Source of the DNA: Acidobacteriota bacterium
Lineage (GTDB): Bacteria > Acidobacteriota > UBA6911
Direction: 5' to 3'
Assembly (NCBI GenBank): GCA_012719355.1
Contig: JAAYAM010000100.1
Coordinates: 1 to 64,000, forward strand
Length of the DNA: 64,000 bases
Shown: positions 35,713 to 44,460 of the stretch, one piece after another
Numbering within the stretch: the stretch's first letter is position 1
How the letters are laid out: each line of letters opens with the position of its first letter
The notes under the pieces: generated by a model
Seen by the model: the letters and a program-made list of their open reading frames with translations, nothing else
Databases searched by the model: none
Told to the model about the DNA's origin: nothing
Position numbers and translations under genes: made by a program

Positions 35713-38700
35713 CTAGAAAGCCTGCCCGATGCTGAAAAAGAATGCGCTTCCTCTCTCCCCCGGTCTCCGGTCGAGCTTGAAGCCATAATCGAACCGCAGG
35801 AGGAGATAGCGTATCTTGATCCGCAGTCCGGCGCCTGCCGACTTCCTCAGATCACTGAGGCTGAAGTCTGAAACGGTCTCAAAGACGTTTCCTATGTCAA
35901 GGAAAACCGCACCGCCGAAAATCCTGTAGATCGGAAACCGGATCTCGTTATTGAGCAGGAACAGAGCTTCTCCTCCGAGCGGAACCAATCTGGCCTCGCC
36001 GTCGATAAGCTGTTCTTCTACAGGGCCAAGCAGGTCCTGTCCGAAACCGCGCATCGTGGTTCCGCCGCCTGCAAAAAATCGTTCCGGAGAGATGATCCCC
36101 TGGTTTTCGAGAGCCTGCGTGATGCCGAGCCGAATGGCAGTGGCGAAGATGAACCTCGGCGGTGTGGTCCTTCCTTTTTCGTCTTCAGGCCGTCTTCCGA
36201 GTAAGCGGTCGAGACCGAAATAGCGGAAGTACTGGCCGAAGTACTTGTAGAAACCGATCTCCGATCCAATCCATTCGGGCCCGAATTCGAAGGTGTTCGA
36301 CATGAACTCTCCCCTGGTCGCATCAAGAATGCTGTCACGGGTGTCGCGCCAGAGTGTTCCACTGAGCCGTGCCACCGGGACATTGGCGACAAACAGGGTC
36401 GGGTCCTCGGGCACACCTTCCCAGCGCACGTTGTCATAGCGGTACCCGTAATCGAGCACGAACTCCTTCGGGAGTTCCTTCTGCTGAAAGAGAGACATTC
36501 CAACCCGATGCGCCCGGAACCCCGGCCTGGTTTCCCGTGCGAGAATGATGCTACCGTCGGTCTTCAGCCGCAGTCTCCTGATCAACGGCTGGGCATAGTA
36601 AAGCCGTGCAAGCCTCAGATCATTATCGTAGCGCGCGCGGAACCCGAGCGCCGCTCCGTGGCCGAATGGGCTCCGCCTCACCACGTCGGCTATACCGCCG
36701 GGCCCCCGGTCGGTATCGTAGTAACCGCCGTAATCGACCCGGTAGGTGCTGAGTTCACGCAGCTGCACGTTAATCCGGACGGGCTTCGTATTTGCCCCAG
36801 GATCATCTTCCGGCAGGTCCTCGATTTCGAAATCGGCAAGGGAATATATGCCCGTGTCGTAAAGGTTTCTGCGTGAGATTCCCAGCTGTTCATGGTTCAG
36901 CACGTCGCCCGTGTCGAATGTCAGCATTCTTCTCACGAGGCTCTCGTCGATCAGGCGGTTTCCACTGATCGTGATTTCTCTGATGGCCGATCGCCGGTTT
37001 TCGTCAATCACAAATGAGATATTCGCCAGAGCGGAATCAGGGTCCGTTTCGACCTCATAGGAAATCGACATCTCGTTGTATCCATTGGTGCGGTAGATGC
37101 GTTCGATGATATCGGACGATTCCTGCACGAGATCAGGAGAATAGACGCTGCCGCTCGATATGGGGATGCGGATCCACAGTTCATCATCGCTGTAGGCTCT
37201 ATTGCCGGAGAAGGTCAGGTCTCCGATCAGGAACAACGGACCCTCTGTCACGGGGATTTCAACGGTCCCCGTTCCTGCGCGCGGATCCAACCGCTTCGCC
37301 GGCGGCGAAACAACAGCACCAAGGTAACCACGATCACGGTAGTAACTCTCGAGATAGTCTGTCACCCTTTCAGGATCGAGGAACACGTCGAGATAGATAC
37401 CCGCATTCTCGATCGCGCCGGCCAGTTCATCCGACCCGATTTGGGAAGCTCCTGGAAAGACGAGTTGGACATCCCTGTAGCGTGTGCCGGGCGTGACCTT
37501 GAATCGAACTACTTTAGTGTCTCCTGTCAGCTCTGTTCCCTGGGTTATCTCCGCCTCGAGATAGCCGTCTGTGATGAGAGACCGCCTGATCAATTGAATG
37601 GATTCGCTCACTCTGGCGAGATCGAATACCCCTTCCTGCCATGCCTGCCTCACTTGCTTCCTGCTGTCGTCTGATACCGGTCCTTCGAAGGACAGCCGAA
37701 CCGCCGGACCCGGATCGATTTTGACATTAAGATCTACGGTCCGGTTGGTTCGCTGTCGTTCGAGCCGTATTCTTGCCTCGAGACGGTCCTGTTCGTTGTA
37801 CATCTTCCTGAGGTTCTCGATCCCCTTCCGTACTTCCGGAAACTCGTAGGTATCGCCCGTCTTAAGGTCGAATTTGTCTCTGAGGGTTTCAACAGGGAAG
37901 AGGTTGCTGGTATCGAAGGTGATATTGCCGATCTCAGGCTTTCGTGCACGGCCCCTTCTTCCTGTAGATCCTCGAGAAGCGCCTATCTGAACTTGGTGAG
38001 TGAATCCCATCCGGTATGAGTTGTCTTCCTGTCCAATCGCCCGTGCGCTCAGGGTGCGCGTGATATCGTACTGAGCAATCCAGAGCTGGTCGCCCGCATT
38101 AACAAGGTTCATCGAGTAGCCGAGACTCAAGTCACGGGTCAAATCCTGGCCAAGTGTGACCCTTGCTCCGGGATCGTGGGTTTCAGACGCGATGAAACTC
38201 GGTTCAAGGCGAAAGGTCGTAATTCCCAGCACTTCCCGCGCCTGGCCCGCCAGTTCCTGCCCCGCCTGCCCTGCCAGCAGCGAGAGTGCCTGTGCCTGTG
38301 CGAGCTGCATCTGTCTTCCGGTAAGATCTGTATCTCTGCTGCCGGTCAGGAGAACCGATATGATCTCGGTCTGTGAAAGGGCCGGTTCTGAGGTCAGTTG
38401 TGTTTCCAGCCGATCGGGAGTCCCGGTAATCAGCATTGTTATTTCCCACTCGGACACCTCCGTCTCGGCCTGGATATTCAAATCAGGTTCGATTCTTGTC
38501 TGGTTATTGAAAGTTATGATGCCTTGGCGGAGGTAATAGGTGCGCTCGTTCAGGAAGATCTGCCCTCCCTCTTCGAGATTCACTGTTCCTACGATCGACG
38601 GGGCGTAGTAGCTTCCAACGAGGCGAAGGTCCGCGTCAGCTTCCAGATCGGCCATATTGTTCCGGACTGCAATCGGGTTAACCGTCACCACGGCCACGTT

Positions 38701-41700
38701 AAAGCGTATTCTCGACAGCGACGGGCTGCGGTCGTGTTCCGGGTCGTGCTCGGGAGACTGCTGGAGCAGCTCGCTGAGATCGCCGCCGAAATCCTTGCGA
38801 TAGGAGCTTTCCACAACCCTGACTTTGCCGTTGACCATGATGAGGTCTTCTTTAGAGACGAATGTAAGGTTGGCATTGAAGGAGGATTCAAGGCCTTCCG
38901 GGAGCTCCAGGAACACGTCGCGCAGGTTGGCGGAGAGATTGAAGTTTGTCAGGCTGCCTCCAATGAGATCCATGCTCCCAGAGGCTTTGACGGTTCCGCC
39001 GTTGAGTATCCCGTCGAACCTTTCAACCGTGATGCGGCGACCGGCGAAATCGAATCTGGCATTGAGGCTGTCCAGAGCAATGTCGGCGGGAGTTCGCAGG
39101 CTCGCCTGCCCGTCGCGGACCTCGATCGATCCTGAAAGTTCAGGAGCGGCCGCCGTGCCTTTTACTGCCAATTCAACCTGGACTGGGCCGGCCAGTATCG
39201 CATCATCGATCAGAAAAGCGAGCAGCCCCGCATCTGTCGTCCCCCTTATCTGCAAGTCGGTAGGGGTCATTCCGACCAGTGCGGACGTGCCGCTGACCTG
39301 GAGCTCCGTCTGCGGGCCGACCAGTGTGAGGCTCCTGATCGTGATGATGCCGTCGCGAAGCGCAAGGGAGGATGGCTCGCGCTGCCGGACAACGATTCTG
39401 TTGAGGCTCAGACTCAGCTTTTCTACGGTGACGTCGGCGATCACCGAGTTCAGGTCGAACGACGTCGCGCTCCCCTGTGCCCTTACCGAAATCTGGACAT
39501 CCATATTGCGCGGGAGTCTTCCCGTCGATGCCAGTGCAAAATCGGTCAGCTGCAGGTCAAACTGAGCAGGCCCGTGTTTCTGCTGTTGAAGGAGGGGAAT
39601 AGGTATTCTCCGGACAAGCATCCCGACGGGGAGAGTTCCTGTGAGGCTTATCCTGCCCGAGTCCATGGATGCCAGGGCCTGCTGCAGGACGATTTCATCT
39701 CTCCGCAGTTCGGCCCGGATTGAAATGCCCGTCAAAGGTGACGGAAGCGCCGGATGCCGCAAAGAACCGCTCGACACTGCCGCTGTCCCTGAGACGTTTC
39801 GATCGTCCGCGCGTCCGGCAATCGCGATGTCAAACTCAGCGTTGCCTGAGACCTCTGCTTTCTGGAGGAATGTGCTGAGTTGAGAGAGAGTTGCGATATT
39901 GATCTTCCCTCTGGCGAGGAATTTGCCGGCGGGAGCTTCCGGGCGTATGGGAATCGTGCCGGCGACCCTGAGAGACGAATCCTCGATGGTTATTGCCGCT
40001 TCCTCCGCCATCACGACCATCCCGTCCCGATATTGGACATCCACAGGACCACCGGTCCCGATGTTGGTATCCCCCAGCTTCATAGAGACATTGCGGGCGC
40101 TGAAGGTGAGATCGCTCTTCGAAGGATTCCGAAGATTTCCCGAACCGGCCGCGTTCAGATCCAGGGTGCCGGTCAGGGGGCGATTCCCTGGTCCCGTAAG
40201 GCCGAGCAGTCCCACATCAAACTCGGGAGCAATCGCTTTGAACTCTAACGGGTACGGCTCTTCAAGTCTCATCCGGATGGAGGCGGTCGAACCGAAGCGT
40301 GGGAGTCTCGCATCGAGGACGACAACCCGGTTCACAATAGATGCGTCTGTCTCAATTGAACCGAGCCTGACTTTTCGTAATTCAACATCTGCAGCAGAGA
40401 AATGCACATCGATCGTGTGCTGTGCCTTCGTTCCCGAGCCTTTTGCCGCAAAGTCGGCGGTCCCGCGGAACGGTATCCCTCCGGGCAGCACGAGTTCGTT
40501 GAACTGCAGCGAATTGCCTGTCGCGTGAAAAGCAAAGCGCCCCCGTCCGAGCTCGTATGAAAACTGGACATCCATGTATCCGCTTGCAGGATCTCTGGGA
40601 TTCTTCGTCAGCCGCAGGTCGGGAAGACGGATCTCTCCGCGCGAAATCACGATGCTCGAGGCGAGACTCCCCATGGGTTCCTCGTAAATCTTCAGCGATT
40701 CCGCCTTCAACGATCCTGATCCATTGAGGTTGTCGAGTGTGCCCTCGAGGTGGAGCGTAGCCTGTGCCGTCCCGCCGGAAGAGATTCCTATTCCGAATAG
40801 CGGAAGCAATAGCGGCAGCGGTATCCGGCTTGCGTTCAGGTCGACATCGAGGGTGGGCTCTGTGCCGGTGAGGCCGATTCTCCCGGAAGAGGTGACGAAC
40901 ATGTCAGGAGCCGGCGAGAAATCGGCTGTGAAATCAATATGCGATCGGGTCACTCTGCCATCGGCCTTCAGCTTCACATTGTTGAATTCTCCTACCGTGA
41001 GGTCGGATGATTCGAATGTGACGGCGGCGTCAGGGGATCCGATTGCCCCGGTCACTTTGGCTGTGAAAGTGGCCGGTCCTGCCAATCCAGTCGGGATGAG
41101 GTCCTCTTTACCGAGGAAGAGAGCGAGGTTCTTCGCAAAAACATCGGCATCTTTGATGAAACCGCCGAAATCGGCTTCGATTGTTTCGAATGAAGGAAGA
41201 ACAACGGTCCCCGAGACTTGGGTGTCGAGTGCGGCAATGTCGGTCACCTGAGCTGACAGGGTACCGGCCCGTATCCGGAATTCCGTCTGACCGGAAAGCG
41301 GCAGTATGTTCTTTTCCGGCGTCCGGCGTGATGCATTGAGGACGAGTCTTGCATCTGCCGATATCGTTGCAGGGCTGATGTCGCCTTTCCACTGTATCGA
41401 GACTCTTCCGGTGGCGCGGCTGGCGAGCGCCATTGAGTTTTGACCCCTCCGTGAGGCCGGAAGCAGGTCGAAGTTATCCAGATCCGCCATCAGCGAGCTG
41501 AAGGACGTGCGTGATCCAGGATAGAGACTTGCTGTCCCGGACGCGGATCCAACTGAAGATGTCAAATCGTAACGATCCACCCGTATCAATCCCTCTTTCC
41601 TGTTCCAGAGGGCGCGGAATTTCAGGTCAGCTCTCAAACTCGTGTAATTGTCGATAGTTAGCCCGTCACCTTTCATTCTCCCGTCGAAGGTCAGTTCGTC

Positions 41701-41943
41701 GACTGTTCCCCGGATCCTGATGGTTCCGGTGAGATTCCCCGCTGCTCTGACGCCCGTAACACCTGCCACCTTGAGAATGCGTCCCAGTTCAACAGTAGGA
41801 GTGATCTCGAGATCGAGTGTAATTCCAGGGGGTGGCTGGATGACTTGTGGCAGGAGGAATGCGGGAAAGAAAATGACGATTATCGCTAGTGGGATCCGAG
41901 AGAAACTGCGTCCCTTCACACCCTTCGGCTTGAGCGCGATCAT
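35713..41943 (-). CDS. tamB-tamA: TamB-TamA fusion: AsmA/DUF490 translocation module joined to POTRA-Omp85 barrel
   Basis: One uninterrupted 2076-residue frame. It has an N-terminal hydrophobic anchor (IPLAIIVIFFPAFLLPQV, about 17-34). About 1150 residues of repetitive beta-strand AsmA/TamB-like sequence follow (GSMDLIGGSLTNFNLSANL, LEEGGQIFLNERTYYLRQG). The DUF490 end covers about 1190-1320 (DTDLTGRQMQLAQAQAL, LGQDLTRDLSLGYSMN). About five POTRA-like units follow at about 1335-1725 (LIGDLTFSGNRAYSDDELW, IREITISGNRLIDESLVRRM). An Omp85 surface-antigen barrel completes the chain at about 1730-2076 (FFAGGGTTMRGFGQDLLGP with the conserved RGF, ending FFFSIGQAF). TamA and TamB are normally separate outer- and inner-membrane proteins that meet in the periplasm to insert outer-membrane proteins or move lipids. 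Here they are one spanning chain. RBS GGGAGA precedes ATG 41943. Confidence 0.93.
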   Translation of the reverse strand: MIALKPKGVKGRSFSRIPLAIIVIFFPAFLLPQVIQPPPGITLDLEITPTVELGRILKVAGVTGVRAAGNLTGTIRIRGTVDELTFDGRMKGDGLTIDNYTSLRADLKFRALWNRKEGLIRVDRYDLTSSVGSASGTASLYPGSRTSFSSLMADLDNFDLLPASRRGQNSMALASRATGRVSIQWKGDISPATISADARLVLNASRRTPEKNILPLSGQTEFRIRAGTLSAQVTDIAALDTQVSGTVVLPSFETIEADFGGFIKDADVFAKNLALFLGKEDLIPTGLAGPATFTAKVTGAIGSPDAAVTFESSDLTVGEFNNVKLKADGRVTRSHIDFTADFSPAPDMFVTSSGRIGLTGTEPTLDVDLNASRIPLPLLLPLFGIGISSGGTAQATLHLEGTLDNLNGSGSLKAESLKIYEEPMGSLASSIVISRGEIRLPDLRLTKNPRDPASGYMDVQFSYELGRGRFAFHATGNSLQFNELVLPGGIPFRGTADFAAKGSGTKAQHTIDVHFSAADVELRKVRLGSIETDASIVNRVVVLDARLPRFGSTASIRMRLEEPYPLEFKAIAPEFDVGLLGLTGPGNRPLTGTLDLNAAGSGNLRNPSKSDLTFSARNVSMKLGDTNIGTGGPVDVQYRDGMVVMAEEAAITIEDSSLRVAGTIPIRPEAPAGKFLARGKINIATLSQLSTFLQKAEVSGNAEFDIAIAGRADDRNVSGTAAVSSGSLRHPALPSPLTGISIRAELRRDEIVLQQALASMDSGRISLTGTLPVGMLVRRIPIPLLQQQKHGPAQFDLQLTDFALASTGRLPRNMDVQISVRAQGSATSFDLNSVIADVTVEKLSLSLNRIVVRQREPSSLALRDGIITIRSLTLVGPQTELQVSGTSALVGMTPTDLQIRGTTDAGLLAFLIDDAILAGPVQVELAVKGTAAAPELSGSIEVRDGQASLRTPADIALDSLNARFDFAGRRITVERFDGILNGGTVKASGSMDLIGGSLTNFNLSANLRDVFLELPEGLESSFNANLTFVSKEDLIMVNGKVRVVESSYRKDFGGDLSELLQQSPEHDPEHDRSPSLSRIRFNVAVVTVNPIAVRNNMADLEADADLRLVGSYYAPSIVGTVNLEEGGQIFLNERTYYLRQGIITFNNQTRIEPDLNIQAETEVSEWEITMLITGTPDRLETQLTSEPALSQTEIISVLLTGSRDTDLTGRQMQLAQAQALSLLAGQAGQELAGQAREVLGITTFRLEPSFIASETHDPGARVTLGQDLTRDLSLGYSMNLVNAGDQLWIAQYDITRTLSARAIGQEDNSYRMGFTHQVQIGASRGSTGRRGRARKPEIGNITFDTSNLFPVETLRDKFDLKTGDTYEFPEVRKGIENLRKMYNEQDRLEARIRLERQRTNRTVDLNVKIDPGPAVRLSFEGPVSDDSRKQVRQAWQEGVFDLARVSESIQLIRRSLITDGYLEAEITQGTELTGDTKVVRFKVTPGTRYRDVQLVFPGASQIGSDELAGAIENAGIYLDVFLDPERVTDYLESYYRDRGYLGAVVSPPAKRLDPRAGTGTVEIPVTEGPLFLIGDLTFSGNRAYSDDELWIRIPISSGSVYSPDLVQESSDIIERIYRTNGYNEMSISYEVETDPDSALANISFVIDENRRSAIREITISGNRLIDESLVRRMLTFDTGDVLNHEQLGISRRNLYDTGIYSLADFEIEDLPEDDPGANTKPVRINVQLRELSTYRVDYGGYYDTDRGPGGIADVVRRSPFGHGAALGFRARYDNDLRLARLYYAQPLIRRLRLKTDGSIILARETRPGFRAHRVGMSLFQQKELPKEFVLDYGYRYDNVRWEGVPEDPTLFVANVPVARLSGTLWRDTRDSILDATRGEFMSNTFEFGPEWIGSEIGFYKYFGQYFRYFGLDRLLGRRPEDEKGRTTPPRFIFATAIRLGITQALENQGIISPERFFAGGGTTMRGFGQDLLGPVEEQLIDGEARLVPLGGEALFLLNNEIRFPIYRIFGGAVFLDIGNVFETVSDFSLSDLRKSAGAGLRIKIRYLLLRFDYGFKLDRRPGERGSAFFFSIGQAF

Positions 41944-42021
41944 TCTTCTCCCAAGACAGCAGGGGGAAGGGGGTTACTAAAGTGTAGCAGAAGAGGAATT
42001 CGTTCGAAGAAACCGGAATCC

Positions 42022-42056
42022 GGACATCCATCTGCATGTTTCTTCGATGGATGTCC
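42022..42056 (-). terminator. 11-bp perfect hairpin upstream of the TamB-TamA gene
   Basis: GGACATCCATC (42022-42032) and GATGGATGTCC (42046-42056) are exact inverted repeats around a 13-base loop. They lie between the stop of the UroD-like gene and the start of tamB-tamA on the minus strand. It could end the upstream transcript or structure the downstream leader. Confidence 0.4.
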
Positions 42057-42075
42057 AGATTTGATCCAGATTTGA
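42054..42075. repeat. 11-bp perfect tandem duplication
   Basis: TCCAGATTTGA occurs twice without a gap (42054-42064 and 42065-42075), overlapping the 3' arm of the adjacent hairpin by three bases. Confidence 0.7.
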
Positions 42076-42081
42076 AAGACG

Positions 42082-42110
42082 GCCGTCCTGCGGTTCGCCG
42101 ACCGGACGGC
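42082..42110 (-). terminator. hairpin after the UroD-like gene
   Basis: GCCGTCC (42082-42088) pairs with GGACGGC (42104-42110), 20 bases past the stop at 42130 in the direction of transcription. CGTCTTTC follows on the minus strand. A modest intrinsic terminator. Confidence 0.4.
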
Positions 42111-42129
42111 ACGCGAAGGCTATCTGAGG

Positions 42130-43452
42130 TTATCTGCTGTATTCGAGGGATGCTTCATACATTGCCCGGAGACAGTCGGGATTGCCCTTGTCGATACTTG
42201 CCCCGCCGGTAAGTATGAATCCGCCCCCTTCGCCGCACACCTCAATGAGTTTCCGGCAGTATTCCTTGACGGCTTCCGGGGTGCCGGTACAGAGCAGGGA
42301 TGCGGGTACATTGCCTGCGATGCAGGCGTTATCGCCCAGAATCTTCTTGGCCCGGAACATGTCGGTCCGGTCGAAATGCCAGATCACCTTACCTTTGGGA
42401 AGGTCTCTGATTATCTCAAGCCGGCTGTCGTATCTCCCCTCCGCAAACAGCAGCGGAACGGCGCCTTCATCAATCAGTCCGAGAATGACTCGGCGGAAAT
42501 GCGGCCAATAGAACTTCTCGTACTGCTGGTTCGACATAAAGGTGTCGTCCCCTTTGTGCAAAGCGAAGAAAACGATCGGGTTACCGGACAGATTGACGCC
42601 CTCCATTCCGCAGTCGACGTTCATCTTTTCCACTTTCTCCATTGCCGCCAGGAGCTTGTCGGGCTGCCGGTACATGTCCATGATGATCCCTTTGGTTCCC
42701 CGGAGCGTGTCGGCCAGAATATCGAACGGCGCATGCGCCTGTCCTCCGAAAAGCGTCGGATACCCTGCCGCAGTCGCCTCCCTGTGGAACTGCATGATCG
42801 GTGCCATCCATCTTGCCGTCTCTTCGCCGTAGTCGATGATAGCCTGATATGCGGCACGGACTTCGGGCATTGCGGCCGGAGCAAGAAACTTGTTCGGCAT
42901 GCCCAGGATGAAAGGAGTAGGCGAAAACCGGGCAAAGGGAGCCAATGCCCCCAGGCTGCGCGGCAGGTAACGGCGCAGGCAGAAATCGGTCAGATCCTCG
43001 AGAAACAGGTCGTACTCGTCGGCCTTCATGTACTCCCCCTCGACGAACTGGACCATTGATGTGTTGTCCGGTAGCCCATGCCCGGGCCATTTGATCGTAA
43101 GGCTGTCGATAATTCCGGCAGCCCGCGCCGAAGGTACCAACGCAGGACTGGCGAAGGTGTCCGACTCGAATTCGGTCAAGAATTTCCTGTAGGCCTGCAA
43201 GAGCCGTTCATTATCGTGCATGCCCTCTTTCAGAGTCATGCCGGCGTAGTATAGAGGGTAGGTCCCTGCAGGAAGGATGACCGGCACCCGGTCCGGTATC
43301 TCCAGATTGAACACCTTGATGAACCTGGTGACCCTTTCCTGATATGCTTTCTTTGCTGAAGGATTTGCGAACTCAGCGTGCGGCGCACTAAGCCATTTTT
43401 CGAATCTCTTTTCCCGCTTCTGTTCCGGCGTCACGGTCTCCCCCATTCTCAT
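42130..43452 (-). CDS. UroD/MtaA-family protein (corrinoid or cobalamin methyltransferase type), paralogue 1
   Basis: A 440-residue member of the uroporphyrinogen decarboxylase superfamily. At 440 residues, with an N-terminal extension and lacking the N-terminal substrate-binding RQAGRYLPEY-type motif of HemE, it belongs to the methyltransferase side (MtaA/CmuA-like) rather than haem synthesis. Visible family text includes EGEYMKADEYDLFLEDLTDF, ALHKGDDTFMSNQQYEKFYW, VIWHFDRTDMFRAKKILGD and a glycine-rich end with Cys/His positions (CGEGGGFILTGG). It shares long blocks with the gene at 54220-55551. No corrinoid-binding protein or MtaB partner is nearby. It is divergent from the ferredoxin-AOR operon and probably in the same pathway. 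Confidence 0.85.
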   Translation of the reverse strand: MRMGETVTPEQKREKRFEKWLSAPHAEFANPSAKKAYQERVTRFIKVFNLEIPDRVPVILPAGTYPLYYAGMTLKEGMHDNERLLQAYRKFLTEFESDTFASPALVPSARAAGIIDSLTIKWPGHGLPDNTSMVQFVEGEYMKADEYDLFLEDLTDFCLRRYLPRSLGALAPFARFSPTPFILGMPNKFLAPAAMPEVRAAYQAIIDYGEETARWMAPIMQFHREATAAGYPTLFGGQAHAPFDILADTLRGTKGIIMDMYRQPDKLLAAMEKVEKMNVDCGMEGVNLSGNPIVFFALHKGDDTFMSNQQYEKFYWPHFRRVILGLIDEGAVPLLFAEGRYDSRLEIIRDLPKGKVIWHFDRTDMFRAKKILGDNACIAGNVPASLLCTGTPEAVKEYCRKLIEVCGEGGGFILTGGASIDKGNPDCLRAMYEASLEYSR

Positions 43453-43484
43453 TGAGCCTCGAGAGTCGACAGGCGTGATACCGC

Positions 43485-43513
43485 TTGATAAAAATGTCGA
43501 CTCGATTTAGGAT
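43485..43513 (+). promoter_or_regulatory. candidate sigma-70 promoter of the ferredoxin-AOR operon
   Basis: TTGATA (43485-43490, 5 of 6 matches to TTGACA), a 17-base spacer, and TAGGAT (43508-43513, 4 of 6 to TATAAT). Transcription would begin near 43520 and leave an untranslated leader of almost 200 bases before the first gene. Confidence 0.45.
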
Positions 43514-43570
43514 GGAATTCACCTGCGAGATTACATTTCATTATGTTCGAGGATCTTATCATCGGTTCCG

Positions 43571-43680
43571 GCAGTTCAGAACAGATAAATTCTGGAGGGA
43601 CGCAGCACTACGAATGGCCGGGATCTATGAACGTAGGACAAGAAGGTGGTTGCGGTGAGATAAAGGCCGCTACCCTACGT
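43571..43680 (+). other. structured 5' leader of the ferredoxin-AOR operon
   Basis: The leader can fold into several stems. CAGAA/TTCTG lies around 43577-43593. CTACG (43608-43612) could pair with CGTAG (43632-43636). In competition, ACGTAGG (43631-43637) can pair with CCTACGT (43674-43680), enclosing GCGG (43652-43655) and CCGC (43667-43670). Two exclusive partners for the same CGTAG arm suggest a switch-like element. It matches no riboswitch class I can recognise with confidence. Confidence 0.35.
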
Positions 43681-43716
43681 AGTTATCGTAAATGGAATTG
43701 AAAGAGGTGTCGTCCA

Positions 43717-44439
43717 ATGGCTGGAGACAAGAAAGTAGATAAGAAGTTCTCAAGACGTGATTTCGTGGTAGGGAGCGGGACCGCAATTGCTGGGGGCGCC
43801 ATTACGGCGCTTTCTCCTGCAACGCAGGTTGCTGCCGCTGCTGAGTCCTATCCGCTTTCAACCGCGTATCTGGTGTATGACAGCAAACACTGTGCAGGCT
43901 GCTATGGCTGCATGATTGCGTGCTCTCTTGTGCACGAAGGGGAAGTCAGCCTGTCTCTGTCCCGGATTCAGATTCACAGGGCGGTTCTTGCTGAATATCC
44001 ACTGGATATCAGCATCAACGTCTGCCGGCAGTGTCCTGAACCGTTGTGCGTGAAGAACTGCCCCACCGGTGCTGCGCACGTCAGTGCCGCCAATGGCAAT
44101 ATCAGGATGATAGATGCTGAAAAATGTATCGGATGCGAGACCTGTATAAAGTCCTGTCCGCACATTCCCCATCGCACCATCTGGAATCCGCAAACGAAGA
44201 AATCGACGAAGTGCGACATGTGTGTCAACACTCCGTACTACAACAAGAAGGGTGGAATCGGCGGATCTCAGGCTTGCGTCGAGGCCTGTCCTGCCAACGC
44301 GCTCAAAATAGTGAACGAGCTTCCGTCGCAGACCGACATCAGCGGGTACGACAGGAACCTGCAGCCGCCCCGAAAACCTGGTGGTCCATTCGGACCTGGT
44401 GCCAAACCGAAGGCTGCAAAACCGGCGCCAAAAGCCTAA
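43717..44439 (+). CDS. ferredoxin-like protein with four [4Fe-4S] sites and a Tat signal
   Basis: A 240-residue DmsB/HybA-type polyferredoxin. The N-terminus KKFSRRDFVVGSGTAIAGG is a twin-arginine signal (SRRDF). Cysteine groups CAGCYGCMIAC, CRQCPEPLCVKNC, CIGCETCIKSC and CDMC...CVEAC would bind four clusters. It is an electron-transfer partner, most likely of the AOR-family enzyme whose gene follows 21 bases later. In several bacteria, AOR-type enzymes and their ferredoxin subunits are neighbours. The odd point is the export signal, since AOR enzymes are cytoplasmic and the one here has none. The C-terminus is rich in Pro/Lys/Ala. RBS AAGAGG. Confidence 0.88.
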   Translation: MAGDKKVDKKFSRRDFVVGSGTAIAGGAITALSPATQVAAAAESYPLSTAYLVYDSKHCAGCYGCMIACSLVHEGEVSLSLSRIQIHRAVLAEYPLDISINVCRQCPEPLCVKNCPTGAAHVSAANGNIRMIDAEKCIGCETCIKSCPHIPHRTIWNPQTKKSTKCDMCVNTPYYNKKGGIGGSQACVEACPANALKIVNELPSQTDISGYDRNLQPPRKPGGPFGPGAKPKAAKPAPKA

Positions 44440-44460
44440 CTGAAAGAAAGGAGGATAACT

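Noticed and set aside
42130-43452. HemE (uroporphyrinogen decarboxylase) for haem synthesis
   Set aside because: The protein is about 90 residues longer than HemE and lacks its N-terminal substrate-binding motif; its neighbours are catabolic.
43590-43660. Resemblance to a GEMM c-di-GMP riboswitch (GGGACGCAGC)
   Set aside because: The upstream CACGCA...GGCAAACC half and the tetraloop receptor cannot be placed.
43651-43680. Resemblance to the TPP riboswitch (GGTGAGATAAAGG...ACCCTACG)
   Set aside because: The essential second half (CTGATC-x-GGATAAT-x-CCAGCG) is missing, and no thiamin gene follows.
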